Assembly: GCF_004354915.1 (NCBI RefSeq)
Contig: NZ_SMSI01000001.1
Coordinates: 868,001 to 932,000, forward strand
DNA length: 64,000 bases
Direction of reading: 5' to 3'
DNA from: Pseudohoeflea suaedae
GTDB taxonomy: Bacteria > Pseudomonadota > Alphaproteobacteria > Rhizobiales > Rhizobiaceae
Shown here: positions 55,643-63,006 of the stretch, piece by piece
Position numbering within the stretch: position 1 is the first letter of the stretch
How the letters are laid out: each line of letters starts with the position of its first letter
Notes under the pieces: generated by a model
Databases searched by the model: none
What the model was told of the DNA's origin: nothing
What the model saw: only the letters and a program-made list of their open reading frames with translations
Position numbers and translations under genes: made by a program

Positions 55643-55996
55643 TCATGCGTCTTGGTCGTGGGTCTTCTCTCGCGAAGACATCGCATTGACGAAATCCTGA
55701 AAATCCAGCCCGTCGACGAAACTCATGTCCCAGTGCCCGAACATGCGGTCGTCAGCCTCGGCTTCTGCCACGACGATCACGCCCGTATGGCGCTTGTCGT
55801 AGCGGATCGTCGACATCAGTCGCAGAACCGCATCCTTCTCGCCTTCCAGAACCTGGGCGAAATTGATGCCGTTGAACTTCAAGGCCCCGGTAATCCCCAG
55901 CTCGCGGTTCTTGGCTGAGGCGGTCTCCACCAGCGGCTTGATATCGCCCGGCGTGAAATCCGGAGCAGCCGTGCTGACATAAAACAAGCGAAACAT
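55643..55996 (-). CDS. BLUF-domain blue-light sensor protein
   Basis: A 117-residue stand-alone BLUF domain that should bind FAD. The photocycle residues are present: Tyr6 (LFYVSTA), Asn30 (AKNRELGITGALKF) and Gln48 (FAQVLEGEKDAVLRL), together with the RYDKRHTGV segment and the Trp/Met pair Trp89 and Met91 (FGHWDMSF). There is no output domain, so signalling must be through a partner protein. It is monocistronic between an intergenic region and a hairpin. Confidence 0.92.
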   Translation of the reverse strand: MFRLFYVSTAAPDFTPGDIKPLVETASAKNRELGITGALKFNGINFAQVLEGEKDAVLRLMSTIRYDKRHTGVIVVAEAEADDRMFGHWDMSFVDGLDFQDFVNAMSSREKTHDQDA

Positions 55997-56334
55997 GTCT
56001 TTCCTTCCTGAAATTATTTTGCCCTTGAGGGCTCGTATATTCCCGGGGTTTAGAACCGGCGCGAGCAGGGCCGCAATTAACTTTGCTAATTCCGGGGATT
56101 TATAAGATCGCGCGCGCGTGCGTGGGGAACTACGGTGAGGAAGGGGTCTCGCGTTGCTCTCGCCCAGGGTCCCTTGGAAATATCTTCAAGAGAAGCGGCA
56201 CTCTCACGGAACGAATGCCGTGGCTTCACGTTCTTCCCCTGCAAGACGAAAAAAGTCCGACTCGCACACTTGGTCTGGAAAACGAAATGGCGAGCCGGAC
56301 AGTACATCGATCAGACATACAAGGAGAGGCTATC
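55997..56334 (+). other. promoter region of the PRC-barrel gene
   Basis: This 338-base gap contains a short alternating CG run (about 56107-56119), two similar GTTTA/ATTTA-bearing segments (ATTCCCGGGGTTTA and ATTCCGGGGATTTA) about 50 bases apart, and the exact EcfG promoter at 56208. Open frame upstream of 56335 is not coding because it precedes that promoter and lacks a ribosome-binding site. Confidence 0.5.
56208..56232 (+). promoter_or_regulatory. EcfG (general stress) promoter
   Basis: GGAAC-N16-CGTT is an exact match to the alphaproteobacterial EcfG consensus, about 100 bases upstream of the PRC-barrel gene start. Confidence 0.75.
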
Positions 56335-57501
56335 ATGATCCGCACTCTGTTGACTACTACCGCCATGGTCGCGATTCTGCAGACCGGCGCGTTCGCCCAG
56401 TCCGAGGACACCACGGCTCCGGCCGCTGACCCCGCAATGCAGACTGAAGGCACTGCCGCCACCGGCGCGCAGGTCGATGCAAATGCCGGCGCCGAAGTCG
56501 AAGGCACCGAGCAGACCGCAGAGGCTCTTCCGAGCGACAGCATTTACGACACTGCCGAGGTCGGCGACGTTCTCGCCAACCGCCTGATCGGCACCTCGGT
56601 CTACAACGGCACCGGCGAAGAAGCTGAAGCCATTGGCGACATCAACGACATCATCCTGTCCAAGGACGGTCAGGTCGAAGCTGTCGTGATCGGCGTCGGC
56701 GGCTTCCTCGGCATCGGCGAGAAGAACGTCGCCGTGCAGTACGACAAGGTCGAAGTGACCGGCGAAAAGGGCGAGGAGCGCTTCGTTCTCGACGCGTCCA
56801 AGGAATCGCTCGAAAATGCTCCGGCATTCGATATCGCTGCGATGACCACTCCGGAAAATACCGGCACCGACACGGCAATGACCGCTCCGGCTGACGGTTC
56901 GGGCATGGCGACCGACACTACCGGCATGGCCGCTGCCCCGGCTGATCCGGCCGCAGCTCCGGCTGAAGAAACGGCCCAGGCTCCGGCCGAAGAGACTGCC
57001 GCTCCGGCCGAAGAAATGGCTGAAGCCCCGGCTGACACGACTGCCAATGAAGAGCAGGCAATGGCCGACGACACGTCTTCGGACGAGATGACCACCGGTG
57101 CGATCACCACCGACAGCGCCACCGCTGGTGCTGAAGAAAAGCTCGCCGTTGATCGCGACAGCATGCAGACTGTCGATGCCGGCACCATGTCCGCCGACGA
57201 ACTGGACGGTGCGACCGTCTACAATTCGGACAATGAATCGATCGGTGAGATCGGCGACATCATCCTCGGCGACAACGAGAAGATCGAAGCTTTCATCGTT
57301 GACGTCGGCGGTTTCCTCGGCATCGGCGAAAAGGAAGTCGCCGTGAACGCGTCCGATCTGGACTTCCGCAAGGATGAATCGGGTAACATCGTCGTCTTCA
57401 CCCCGTTCACCCAGGATCAGCTTGAGCAGCAGGCTGCCTACGACGAAGACAGCTACAAGAACGACAAGGAAGCCGGTTCGCTGAAGGCTACCAAGTCGTA
57501 A
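56335..57501 (+). CDS. exported protein with two PRC-barrel domains
   Basis: A 388-residue protein with a signal peptide (MIRTLLTTTAMVAILQTGAF, AQ cleavage). PRC-barrel 1 is at about 81-142 (IGTSVYNGTGEEAEAIGDIN, VVIGVGGFLGIGEKNVAVQY) and PRC-barrel 2 at about 286-344 (LDGATVYNSDNESIGEIGDI, VDVGGFLGIGEKEVAV). A Pro/Ala/Glu/Thr-rich acidic linker of about 140 residues separates them. The two barrels are clearly duplicated. PRC-barrels occur in photosynthetic H-subunits, RimM and envelope stress proteins; the role here is unknown, presumably in the periplasm. ATG 56335 follows AAGGAGAGG. The exact EcfG promoter upstream makes it a general-stress gene. Confidence 0.9.
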   Translation: MIRTLLTTTAMVAILQTGAFAQSEDTTAPAADPAMQTEGTAATGAQVDANAGAEVEGTEQTAEALPSDSIYDTAEVGDVLANRLIGTSVYNGTGEEAEAIGDINDIILSKDGQVEAVVIGVGGFLGIGEKNVAVQYDKVEVTGEKGEERFVLDASKESLENAPAFDIAAMTTPENTGTDTAMTAPADGSGMATDTTGMAAAPADPAAAPAEETAQAPAEETAAPAEEMAEAPADTTANEEQAMADDTSSDEMTTGAITTDSATAGAEEKLAVDRDSMQTVDAGTMSADELDGATVYNSDNESIGEIGDIILGDNEKIEAFIVDVGGFLGIGEKEVAVNASDLDFRKDESGNIVVFTPFTQDQLEQQAAYDEDSYKNDKEAGSLKATKS

Positions 57502-57526
57502 GCAACCAAAACCTTGAAATCTTGAG

Positions 57527-57555
57527 AAGCCGGCCTTTTGGGCCGGCTTTTTTTT
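57527..57555 (+). terminator. intrinsic terminator of the PRC-barrel gene
   Basis: AAGCCGGCC-TTTTG-GGCCGGCTT followed by a T-run lies 25 bases after the stop. Confidence 0.9.
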
Positions 57556-57580
57556 GGAACTTCACAAGGCCGATTACGTT
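57556..57580 (+). promoter_or_regulatory. EcfG (general stress) promoter
   Basis: GGAAC-N16-CGTT, exact to consensus, starts right at the end of the preceding terminator and 37 bases ahead of the YqjD-like gene start. Confidence 0.78.
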
Positions 57581-57616
57581 GAATCAGCGAGTTCAATTAA
57601 TTTTACGGAGATAAAC

Positions 57617-57952
57617 ATGGCACGTGCAGCAACTTCCAATTCCGCTCCCAAGGCGACCGGCGATATCAGCGCCGACATGGAAGCGCAGATCGCGCACCTG
57701 AAAGCGGAAATGAGCAAGCTGGCCGAGAGCGTGTCGAATGCCGGCTCCGTCATCGCCAAGGACGTCAAGGGTAACGCCCGCGTGCGCGGCGAACAGGTTC
57801 GTCGCCAGTCGGAAGCCACCATCCGCGACTTGCGCGAGCAACTGGACGAGATCGAAGCGACCGTGAGCGGCCATGTCCGCGAGCGTCCGCTGACGGCAAT
57901 TGCCGCTGCTGCGGGCGTCGGCTTCCTGGTCGCACTTCTCGCGCGCCGGTAA
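57617..57952 (+). CDS. YqjD/ElaB-like (DUF883) membrane-anchored protein
   Basis: A 111-residue protein with the layout of YqjD/ElaB. A polar N-terminus precedes a long coiled-coil-like helix (MEAQIAHLKAEMSKLAESVS, then VRRQSEATIRDLREQLDEIE) and one C-terminal membrane helix (PLTAIAAAAGVGFLVALLARR). In E. coli such proteins are stress-induced inner-membrane proteins that can bind ribosomes. ATG 57617 follows ACGGAGATAAAC; upstream in-frame sequence overlaps the EcfG promoter and is not coding. The next gene starts 12 bases later. Confidence 0.87.
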   Translation: MARAATSNSAPKATGDISADMEAQIAHLKAEMSKLAESVSNAGSVIAKDVKGNARVRGEQVRRQSEATIRDLREQLDEIEATVSGHVRERPLTAIAAAAGVGFLVALLARR

Positions 57953-57964
57953 TAGCTGGCAGCC

Positions 57965-58417
57965 ATGAGGGTACCTTATCCCGCAGTGTCGATACTCTCC
58001 GGCCTGATCTCAGGTGAGACCGGATACTGGATGAAACGCGCCAAGCGTCGGGCGATTTTTCTGTCGTTGGCGGGCCTTCTGTTCGTCAGCGTCTGGGCGC
58101 TTCTGGTCGTTGCGGGCGTGATCTGGTTCTCGCGCACGACCGACCCGCTCACCGCCACCCTCTCGGTTGCGGGCATCATAGCGGCGCTGGCCCTGCTGGT
58201 CATCGCGGCGCTCATGGTGCTGGAGCGGGTGGAGCGTCGCAAGGCGCGGGCGCGTGAAGCGAAGTCGTCGCTTTATACCACGGCGGCCCTTGTCGCCTTG
58301 CCGATGATCATGCGGTCCAGGCCGTTGATGATGCTCGCGGTAGCCGCCGGCGGGAGCGCGCTTCTGGCAAAGGTTCTCGGAACGGGCTCCGGCGACGATT
58401 CCGACTTCGAAGCATGA
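57965..58417 (+). CDS. small membrane protein, YqjE-like by position
   Basis: A 150-residue protein with two strong membrane helices (about residues 30-55 and 65-87) and a third hydrophobic stretch near the C-terminus (LMMLAVAAGGSALLAKVLG). Basic patches flank the helices (KRAKRR, RVERRKARAREAK). The order YqjD-like gene then small two-helix protein mirrors E. coli yqjD-yqjE, whose second member is a holin-like membrane protein; this relation is inference. The start is uncertain: ATG 57965 has a poor ribosome-binding site, and ATG 58031 would begin at MKRAKRRAIF. Confidence 0.75.
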   Translation: MRVPYPAVSILSGLISGETGYWMKRAKRRAIFLSLAGLLFVSVWALLVVAGVIWFSRTTDPLTATLSVAGIIAALALLVIAALMVLERVERRKARAREAKSSLYTTAALVALPMIMRSRPLMMLAVAAGGSALLAKVLGTGSGDDSDFEA

Positions 58418-58472
58418 AATGCAAAATGACATCAACTTGAGCCGTAACGGCCGATAACAGGGAGAATAGACG

Positions 58473-58985
58473 ATGAGCAGTCAGGCTGCAGCTGTCTTGA
58501 AGACCAGAAGCCACGCCCAGGATATCAACACGGGTCTGGAAGCCGATTATCGCGATGACATGACCGGTCGCCTGACCGACATTCTCGCCGCCACCTACAA
58601 GCTCACGATCAAGAGCCATGTCTACCACTGGAACGTCGTGGGCCCCCTTTTCAAACCGCTCCACGAGCTGACGGAAGAGCACTATAACGCTCTTTTCGCC
58701 GCGACCGACGTGATCGCCGAACGTATCCGTGCGCTCGGTCATCTCGCGCCGGAGAAGTTCGGCGATGCCTCGAGCTTCGCGCCCGATGGCAAGTCGCTCA
58801 ACCACAAGACGGCCGAGGCGATGGTCGAGGATCTCGTCAAGGATCATGAAGCCGCCGTGCGCACCATGCGTGAAGCCGGTGAGAAGGCCGGTGACGCCGG
58901 TGACCTCGTGACCGAAGACATGCTCACCCAGTTTCTGACCTTCCACGAGAAGGCAATCTGGATGCTGCGCGCGCATATCGCCTGA
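58473..58985 (+). CDS. dps: Dps-family DNA-binding ferritin-like protein
   Basis: A 170-residue Dps protein. The ferroxidase residues lie in KSHVYHWNVVGPLFKPLHEL (His/His) and ATDVIAERIRALG (Asp/Glu), and the four-helix bundle ends with FLTFHEKAIWMLRAHIA. Dps forms dodecamers that bind DNA and store iron, protecting cells in starvation and oxidative stress. AACAGGGAGAATAG precedes the ATG. It is 55 bases after the YqjE-like gene and is probably read from the EcfG promoter at 57556 as well as any promoter of its own. Confidence 0.94.
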   Translation: MSSQAAAVLKTRSHAQDINTGLEADYRDDMTGRLTDILAATYKLTIKSHVYHWNVVGPLFKPLHELTEEHYNALFAATDVIAERIRALGHLAPEKFGDASSFAPDGKSLNHKTAEAMVEDLVKDHEAAVRTMREAGEKAGDAGDLVTEDMLTQFLTFHEKAIWMLRAHIA

Positions 58986-59010
58986 TCGGACGACGATCGA
59001 CATCACGTCA

Positions 59011-59047
59011 AAAGGCCCGGTCGAGCAATTCGGCCGGGCCTTTCTTG
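59011..59047. terminator. bidirectional intrinsic terminator
   Basis: AAAGGCCCGG (59011-59020) pairs with CCGGGCCTTT (59034-59043), followed by CTTGTT. It lies between dps and the convergent DUF2254 gene. Confidence 0.8.
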
Positions 59048-59076
59048 TTGCTCAGTTGCCGGAACGGTGCAGCGTG

Positions 59077-60333
59077 TCAGGACAGGGAAGGGAGGTGACG
59101 GCGCACCAGCTCGAGATCCTCTTCCGGGTGCTTCTCGAGTTCGAGGGTCTTCATCAGGAGTTCGGCGTGCGTGCGGATAAGCAGCAGCGAATCCTTCGAG
59201 GCAATCGCTGCGAGCCGGTCGAGCGCCAATGCGACGGCACTGGCCATCATGATGTTGTCCCGCGAGGCGCGGCGCAGCGGATGAAAGGCGGTGTCCATCA
59301 TTGCCTGCAGCGAAAGCCCGGGGATGACGAGCCGCAAATTCTCCTCGTCGTCGCATCGCCGATATGTCGGCAGCCCCTCTCGGACCGGCTGTGAGAGCGC
59401 ATAGGTGATGCTGTCGACGCAGGCGCGGGCCGTATAGGTGTCGTTCACACCCGGCGAAAGCGCGCGAAGCGATATCTCGATCAGCAGGTTGATCGAAAAT
59501 TCGACATTGCGGGAATCCGACCGCGACTCCTCGATATTGACGAGCATGGCCAGTTCCTTTGCCTCATTCTCGTCCTCCACCTTTCGGGTGGTCAGCAGAA
59601 GCTTTTCCCCTTCGAGCAGATAGTCGCCGGCTGGCTGGGCCAGACGGATGGCGATCCCGAGCTCCTTGGCCCGCCGCACCGCCTCGAGTTCGTCTATGTG
59701 GCCGACATAACCGGTCTTCCCGGCCGGGATGGAGTAGTTATATTCGTGTTCGTCTTCGGCGATGTCCCATTTCGCATCCCGGTCCATCAGCTCTTCGATG
59801 TCCTTGAAGAGCTTGCGGGAGATCGCCGCAATTTCGTCGTCGATCGTCACCGTCGTGGAAACATGGCGGACGAAATAGATGAGCTGCACCACCGAAAGGA
59901 TGGCCAGAAAGCCTGCGACGGAAATCGTGATCTTCGGCAGGAAGTCCTCTCGGATCATCATGATGGTGACGAGGCTGTAGAGGAACGTGCCGCCGAGAAT
60001 GCCGGCGGTCACCTGATTGACCGGCTCCGTGGTAAACCTGCGCAGCAGCCGCGGGCCGATATTGCCGGCAGCCAGTGTGAAGACCAGCAGCACGAGCGAG
60101 TAGGTGAGGCTGAGCGCGGTGACCGCGCCGGTCGCCACGGCGGACAGAAGCGTGTGTGCGCTCTCCGGATCGATCTGAAGCACGAACGGGCTCATGATGC
60201 CCTCGGCATAATTGCTGTCGATCCAGTAGAGCGGCAGCGGCATGGCGGCAATGCTGAGCGCGATCATCGCCGGCATCGTCAGCAGCACGAAAATGGTCTG
60301 CGGCATCCGCCTGATCTGTTCGCGTAGCCTCAT
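59077..60333 (-). CDS. DUF2254 membrane protein
   Basis: A 418-residue protein of the DUF2254 family: four membrane helices in the first 150 residues (about 12-33, 62-86, 107-128 and 138-158) and a large soluble C-terminal part (SPGVNDTYTARACVDSITYA is a typical conserved stretch). The function is unknown. Its start overlaps the DGK-like gene by four bases (ATGA), and that gene follows the Crp/Fnr gene, so the three are one operon next to the stress locus. Confidence 0.88.
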   Translation of the reverse strand: MRLREQIRRMPQTIFVLLTMPAMIALSIAAMPLPLYWIDSNYAEGIMSPFVLQIDPESAHTLLSAVATGAVTALSLTYSLVLLVFTLAAGNIGPRLLRRFTTEPVNQVTAGILGGTFLYSLVTIMMIREDFLPKITISVAGFLAILSVVQLIYFVRHVSTTVTIDDEIAAISRKLFKDIEELMDRDAKWDIAEDEHEYNYSIPAGKTGYVGHIDELEAVRRAKELGIAIRLAQPAGDYLLEGEKLLLTTRKVEDENEAKELAMLVNIEESRSDSRNVEFSINLLIEISLRALSPGVNDTYTARACVDSITYALSQPVREGLPTYRRCDDEENLRLVIPGLSLQAMMDTAFHPLRRASRDNIMMASAVALALDRLAAIASKDSLLLIRTHAELLMKTLELEKHPEEDLELVRRHLPSLS

Positions 60334-61241
60334 GCCTCTTCCTCATTCCGCGGGAGGACGACCTTGAGTGCCCCCGGCAGGATCTCGATATCGACGGATG
60401 GGTCGAGATCGACGAGTTCGCCGTCTATCACGGCCTTTGCCGATTTCCGCTTCTGGGGGAAGGAGATGTGGACCTTCCGGCCGCCCTCCTGGACGATGTC
60501 GGGATTGTTGGACCAGTTGCCGAAGGTGAGGTCGGCGAGCATCTTCGCATTGGCGGCGGCGGTCGCCGGCCTGGCGTAATAGATGCCGAGCATGCCGCTC
60601 GTCACGTCGTCTGCATAGGGTAGGTGCCCCTCGCCATAGGGGTTGTTGGTCACCGCCAGAGAACTCACCTTCTCCCGAATTTTCCTGCCGTCGACTTCCA
60701 TGTCGATCGGGAATGAAGGCGGCCTGCGGATCGTGTCGAGCGCAGCGATGATCGAAGCGCGGATCTTTCCAAGCTTGGAAGCGAAATTGTAGCTGTTGCG
60801 CTCGGCCACCATGCGCGAGTGAAAGCCGATCGAGAACTGGTGCAGGAAGGGGCGTCCATTGGCGCGTCCGATATCGCTCTTCCCGATCCTGCCCGGAGCC
60901 AGTGCGCGAACCGCATCCTCGAGATCGAGCGGAATGCCGAGCGCGCGGGCGTAAAGGTTCATCGTTCCGGCGGGAAGTATGCCGAGAGGCTTGTCGCCCC
61001 TGAGCGCCATTCCACCTGCCGCCGATACCGTGCCGTCGCCACCGCCGGCTATCACGCCTTCGACCGCGTCGTCATCGAACGCTTTCTGAAGCGCGTCGAT
61101 CAGTTCGTCGCCGCTGACAGGGTGCACCTCGATAGAATTTCCCGCCGCCTGGAAGGTTTCCCTGATGAACTCCCCGAATGTGTCGATATCGGTACTCTTG
61201 AGAGTGCCGCCGTCCTTGTTCAGAATTGCACGAAATTTCAT
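60330..61241 (-). CDS. diacylglycerol kinase catalytic-domain protein (YegS/BmrU-like lipid kinase)
   Basis: A 303-residue lipid kinase-like protein. The nucleotide-binding glycines are in EGVIAGGGDGTVSAAGG, followed by LGILPAGTMNLYARALGIPL and the C-terminal beta-sandwich (AKAVIDGELVDLDPSVDIEI). YegS/DgkB-type enzymes phosphorylate diacylglycerol or phosphatidylglycerol at the membrane. ATG 61241 with AGGTGGACC upstream is chosen; the frame is open further upstream but that overlaps the Crp/Fnr gene. It lies 14 bases after that gene and overlaps the DUF2254 gene. Confidence 0.88.
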   Translation of the reverse strand: MKFRAILNKDGGTLKSTDIDTFGEFIRETFQAAGNSIEVHPVSGDELIDALQKAFDDDAVEGVIAGGGDGTVSAAGGMALRGDKPLGILPAGTMNLYARALGIPLDLEDAVRALAPGRIGKSDIGRANGRPFLHQFSIGFHSRMVAERNSYNFASKLGKIRASIIAALDTIRRPPSFPIDMEVDGRKIREKVSSLAVTNNPYGEGHLPYADDVTSGMLGIYYARPATAAANAKMLADLTFGNWSNNPDIVQEGGRKVHISFPQKRKSAKAVIDGELVDLDPSVDIEILPGALKVVLPRNEEEA

Positions 61242-61255
61242 GGTCCACCTGACCT

Positions 61256-61999
61256 CTAGATGAAGGGACGACTTGACTCTTCGAAACCTTCCCAACTGGA
61301 AACGGTCAACAGGCCTTCCTCGTCGAGGATATCGCAGGCGCGCTCGCGCCATTTGATGAGGTTGCGGTCGGCGAGCTTGCGCAGCGTCTTGTTGGTGTGC
61401 ACCGTGGAAAGTCCCAGAGTGTCTGCAACATGCTGCTGGGTTACCGGTATTTCCGCCGAGCGGCCCGTGAGAAGACCCGCGAGCTTGGCCCGCTGATAGA
61501 GATAGACGAGCAGATAGGCAGCCCGTTCGAAAGCCGACCGGCGTCCGACGCTCAGGAGGTTTTCGTCAAGAATACGTTCTTCCCGCGCCGCCATCCACGT
61601 GATGTCGAAGGCAAGCGTCGGATGTTGCGTATAGACCTTGGAAATCCTGCCGCGTTCAAACACGCAGAGACGAACGGGGGTGAGCGCCTCGATGGAATGC
61701 TGCATCTCGTCCATCAGCGTACCCTGAAGGCCGACCAGATCGCCGGGCATGACGAAATTGAGGATCTGCCGCCGGCCGTCGGCAAGCGTCTTGTAACGAA
61801 AGGCCCAGCCGCTCAGAACGGTGTAGAGATGCGCGCTGTGCGCGCCTTCCACCAGGATCGTGGCCCCCGGATCGGCGACCAGTTCGCCTGTCTTGAAATC
61901 CGAGACGAACGCCAGTTCCTTGTCGGAAAAGTCGCGGAAGGCCGGCAGCGACCTGAGTGGGCACTCGCTGCAGGAAACACGTTTCTTGTCCTTGTCCAA
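61256..61999 (-). CDS. Crp/Fnr-family transcriptional regulator
   Basis: A 247-residue regulator with a cyclic-nucleotide-binding-like sensor (about 20-140) and a C-terminal winged helix (PVTQQHVADTLGLSTVHTNK, then TLRKLADRNLIKWRE). Two N-terminal cysteines (SCSECPL) resemble the start of Fnr-type proteins, but the four-cysteine iron-sulfur set is incomplete and there is no full cAMP-contact pattern, so the signal is unknown. It heads the operon with the DGK-like and DUF2254 genes, beside ecfG. Orthologues in rhizobia often sit in stress loci. Confidence 0.88.
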   Translation of the reverse strand: MDKDKKRVSCSECPLRSLPAFRDFSDKELAFVSDFKTGELVADPGATILVEGAHSAHLYTVLSGWAFRYKTLADGRRQILNFVMPGDLVGLQGTLMDEMQHSIEALTPVRLCVFERGRISKVYTQHPTLAFDITWMAAREERILDENLLSVGRRSAFERAAYLLVYLYQRAKLAGLLTGRSAEIPVTQQHVADTLGLSTVHTNKTLRKLADRNLIKWRERACDILDEEGLLTVSSWEGFEESSRPFI

Positions 62000-62081
62000 T
62001 TGCCCCTCCGGTATGTTCGCTGTCCGCCCAGAAGCAAAAGCTCATAAGGGGACATTGGTTCCCGAGGGCAGGGTAGACACA

Positions 62082-62110
62082 AAAAGGCCGGGTGGCAGGA
62101 GCCACCCGGC
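62082..62110 (-). terminator. intrinsic terminator of nepR-ecfG
   Basis: A perfect 10-bp stem GCCGGGTGGC / GCCACCCGGC with a 4-base loop is followed on the minus strand by TTTTT, 12 bases after the ecfG stop. Confidence 0.9.
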
Positions 62111-62121
62111 TGAAAAAAATA

Positions 62122-62676
62122 TCAGGATGCGAAAGAGCGCAGCGTGGTCGCCGCCGAGGTCTTGTCCGGCCCGAAATCGGCTTCTCCGTCGATTTGAAGA
62201 ATCTCCTGAAGACGTGCGCGGGCGCGGCTGACGCGGCTCTTGATGGTGCCGACGCGGCATTCACAGATCGCGGCCACTTCCTCGTAAGCAAAGCCCGACG
62301 CACCAACGAGCAGCAGCGCTTCTCGCTGATCCTCCGGTAACTGGTTCAGCGCCTTGGAGAAATCCTGCAGGTCGAGAGATCCGTACTGGCCCGGATGGAC
62401 CGCCAGCTTTTCGGTGAACACGCCGTCAGAATCCTGCACCTCACGGCCTTTCTTGCGGGCCTGGCTGTAGAATTCGTTGCGCAGGATCGTGAAGATCCAC
62501 GCCTTTATGTTGGTGCCGATCTCAAAGCGGTCCTGGGCGCCCCAGGCCTTCAGGATGGCATCCTGCACCAGATCATCGGCCCGGTCTGCATTGCCGCAGA
62601 GCGAAACCGCGAATGCGCGAAGGTTCGGCAAGACAGCCAACAGGTCGCGCTTGAAGGGATCCGATGCCTCACTCAT
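62122..62676 (-). CDS. ecfG: RNA polymerase ECF sigma factor EcfG (general stress response)
   Basis: A 184-residue ECF sigma factor of the EcfG group. Sigma region 2 is at about 10-75 (DRADDLVQDAILKAWGAQDR, TNIKAWIFTILRNEFYSQAR) and region 4 at about 105-165 (ALNQLPEDQREALLLVGASG, YEEVAAICECRVGTIKSRVS). It directs RNA polymerase to GGAAC-N16/17-CGTT promoters, several of which are in this window. NepR, encoded just upstream with an 8-base overlap, holds it inactive until PhyR-P sequesters NepR. Sinorhizobium names it rpoE2. Confidence 0.94.
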   Translation of the reverse strand: MSEASDPFKRDLLAVLPNLRAFAVSLCGNADRADDLVQDAILKAWGAQDRFEIGTNIKAWIFTILRNEFYSQARKKGREVQDSDGVFTEKLAVHPGQYGSLDLQDFSKALNQLPEDQREALLLVGASGFAYEEVAAICECRVGTIKSRVSRARARLQEILQIDGEADFGPDKTSAATTLRSFAS

Positions 62677-62872
62677 CAGCGTGTTCCGTCTTGCTGCCGG
62701 CGCCTTTTTTCTCGGCTTCGTCGAGTTTTTCGAGGAGGCTCAGGAACTTGTCCGGAATGCCTTCCTGCTCGACGGCGGAATAAAGCGCCTTCAGCTTCTG
62801 GCTGATGATGCGGTTCGGATCCTTCTGCCCGTTCAATCGATCCAAGCCTTTTCCCATATGCTCATGCGGCAT
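62669..62872 (-). CDS. nepR: anti-sigma factor NepR
   Basis: A 67-residue NepR protein. The conserved helical core reads NRIISQKLKALYSAVEQEGI then PDKFLSLLEKLDEAEKK, the segment that binds both EcfG and the sigma-like domain of PhyR. ATG 62872 gives MPHEHMGKGLDRLNGQKD; open frame upstream overlaps the divergent promoter region and is not used. The stop is inside the ecfG start region, an 8-base overlap that couples antagonist and sigma factor. Confidence 0.92.
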   Translation of the reverse strand: MPHEHMGKGLDRLNGQKDPNRIISQKLKALYSAVEQEGIPDKFLSLLEKLDEAEKKGAGSKTEHADE

Positions 62873-62907
62873 TTTTTGACTACTCTTCGGTTCATCTTCC
62901 CTGTCGA

Positions 62908-62932
62908 AATGCGTCACGATAAAAAAAGTTCC
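62908..62932 (-). promoter_or_regulatory. candidate autoregulatory EcfG promoter of nepR-ecfG
   Basis: On the minus strand GGAAC-N16-CATT ends 36 bases ahead of the nepR start; the -10 differs from CGTT at one base. Autoregulation of nepR-ecfG is common in this group. Confidence 0.5.
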
Positions 62933-62940
62933 ATACCGTT

Positions 62941-62965
62941 GGAGCCTTTTTTGACTTCGCTCGTT
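62941..62965 (+). promoter_or_regulatory. candidate EcfG promoter of phyR
   Basis: GGAGC-N16-CGTT, with one mismatch in the -35, ends 41 bases ahead of phyR. Confidence 0.5.
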
Positions 62966-63006
62966 ATCTCTGAGACATAACAAACGTCATCTCAAGGAGT
63001 TCATTG

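Noticed and set aside
55219-55689. 156-residue arginine-rich plus-strand frame with a ribosome-binding site
   Set aside because: No domain, composition typical of non-coding GC-rich DNA, and overlap with the BLUF gene on the other strand; kept only as part of the finding on the sigma-54-like promoter.
61999-62075. GGAAC followed by a weak -10 upstream of the Crp/Fnr gene
   Set aside because: With 16-base spacing the -10 reads GCTT, two differences from CGTT, so it was not called an EcfG promoter.
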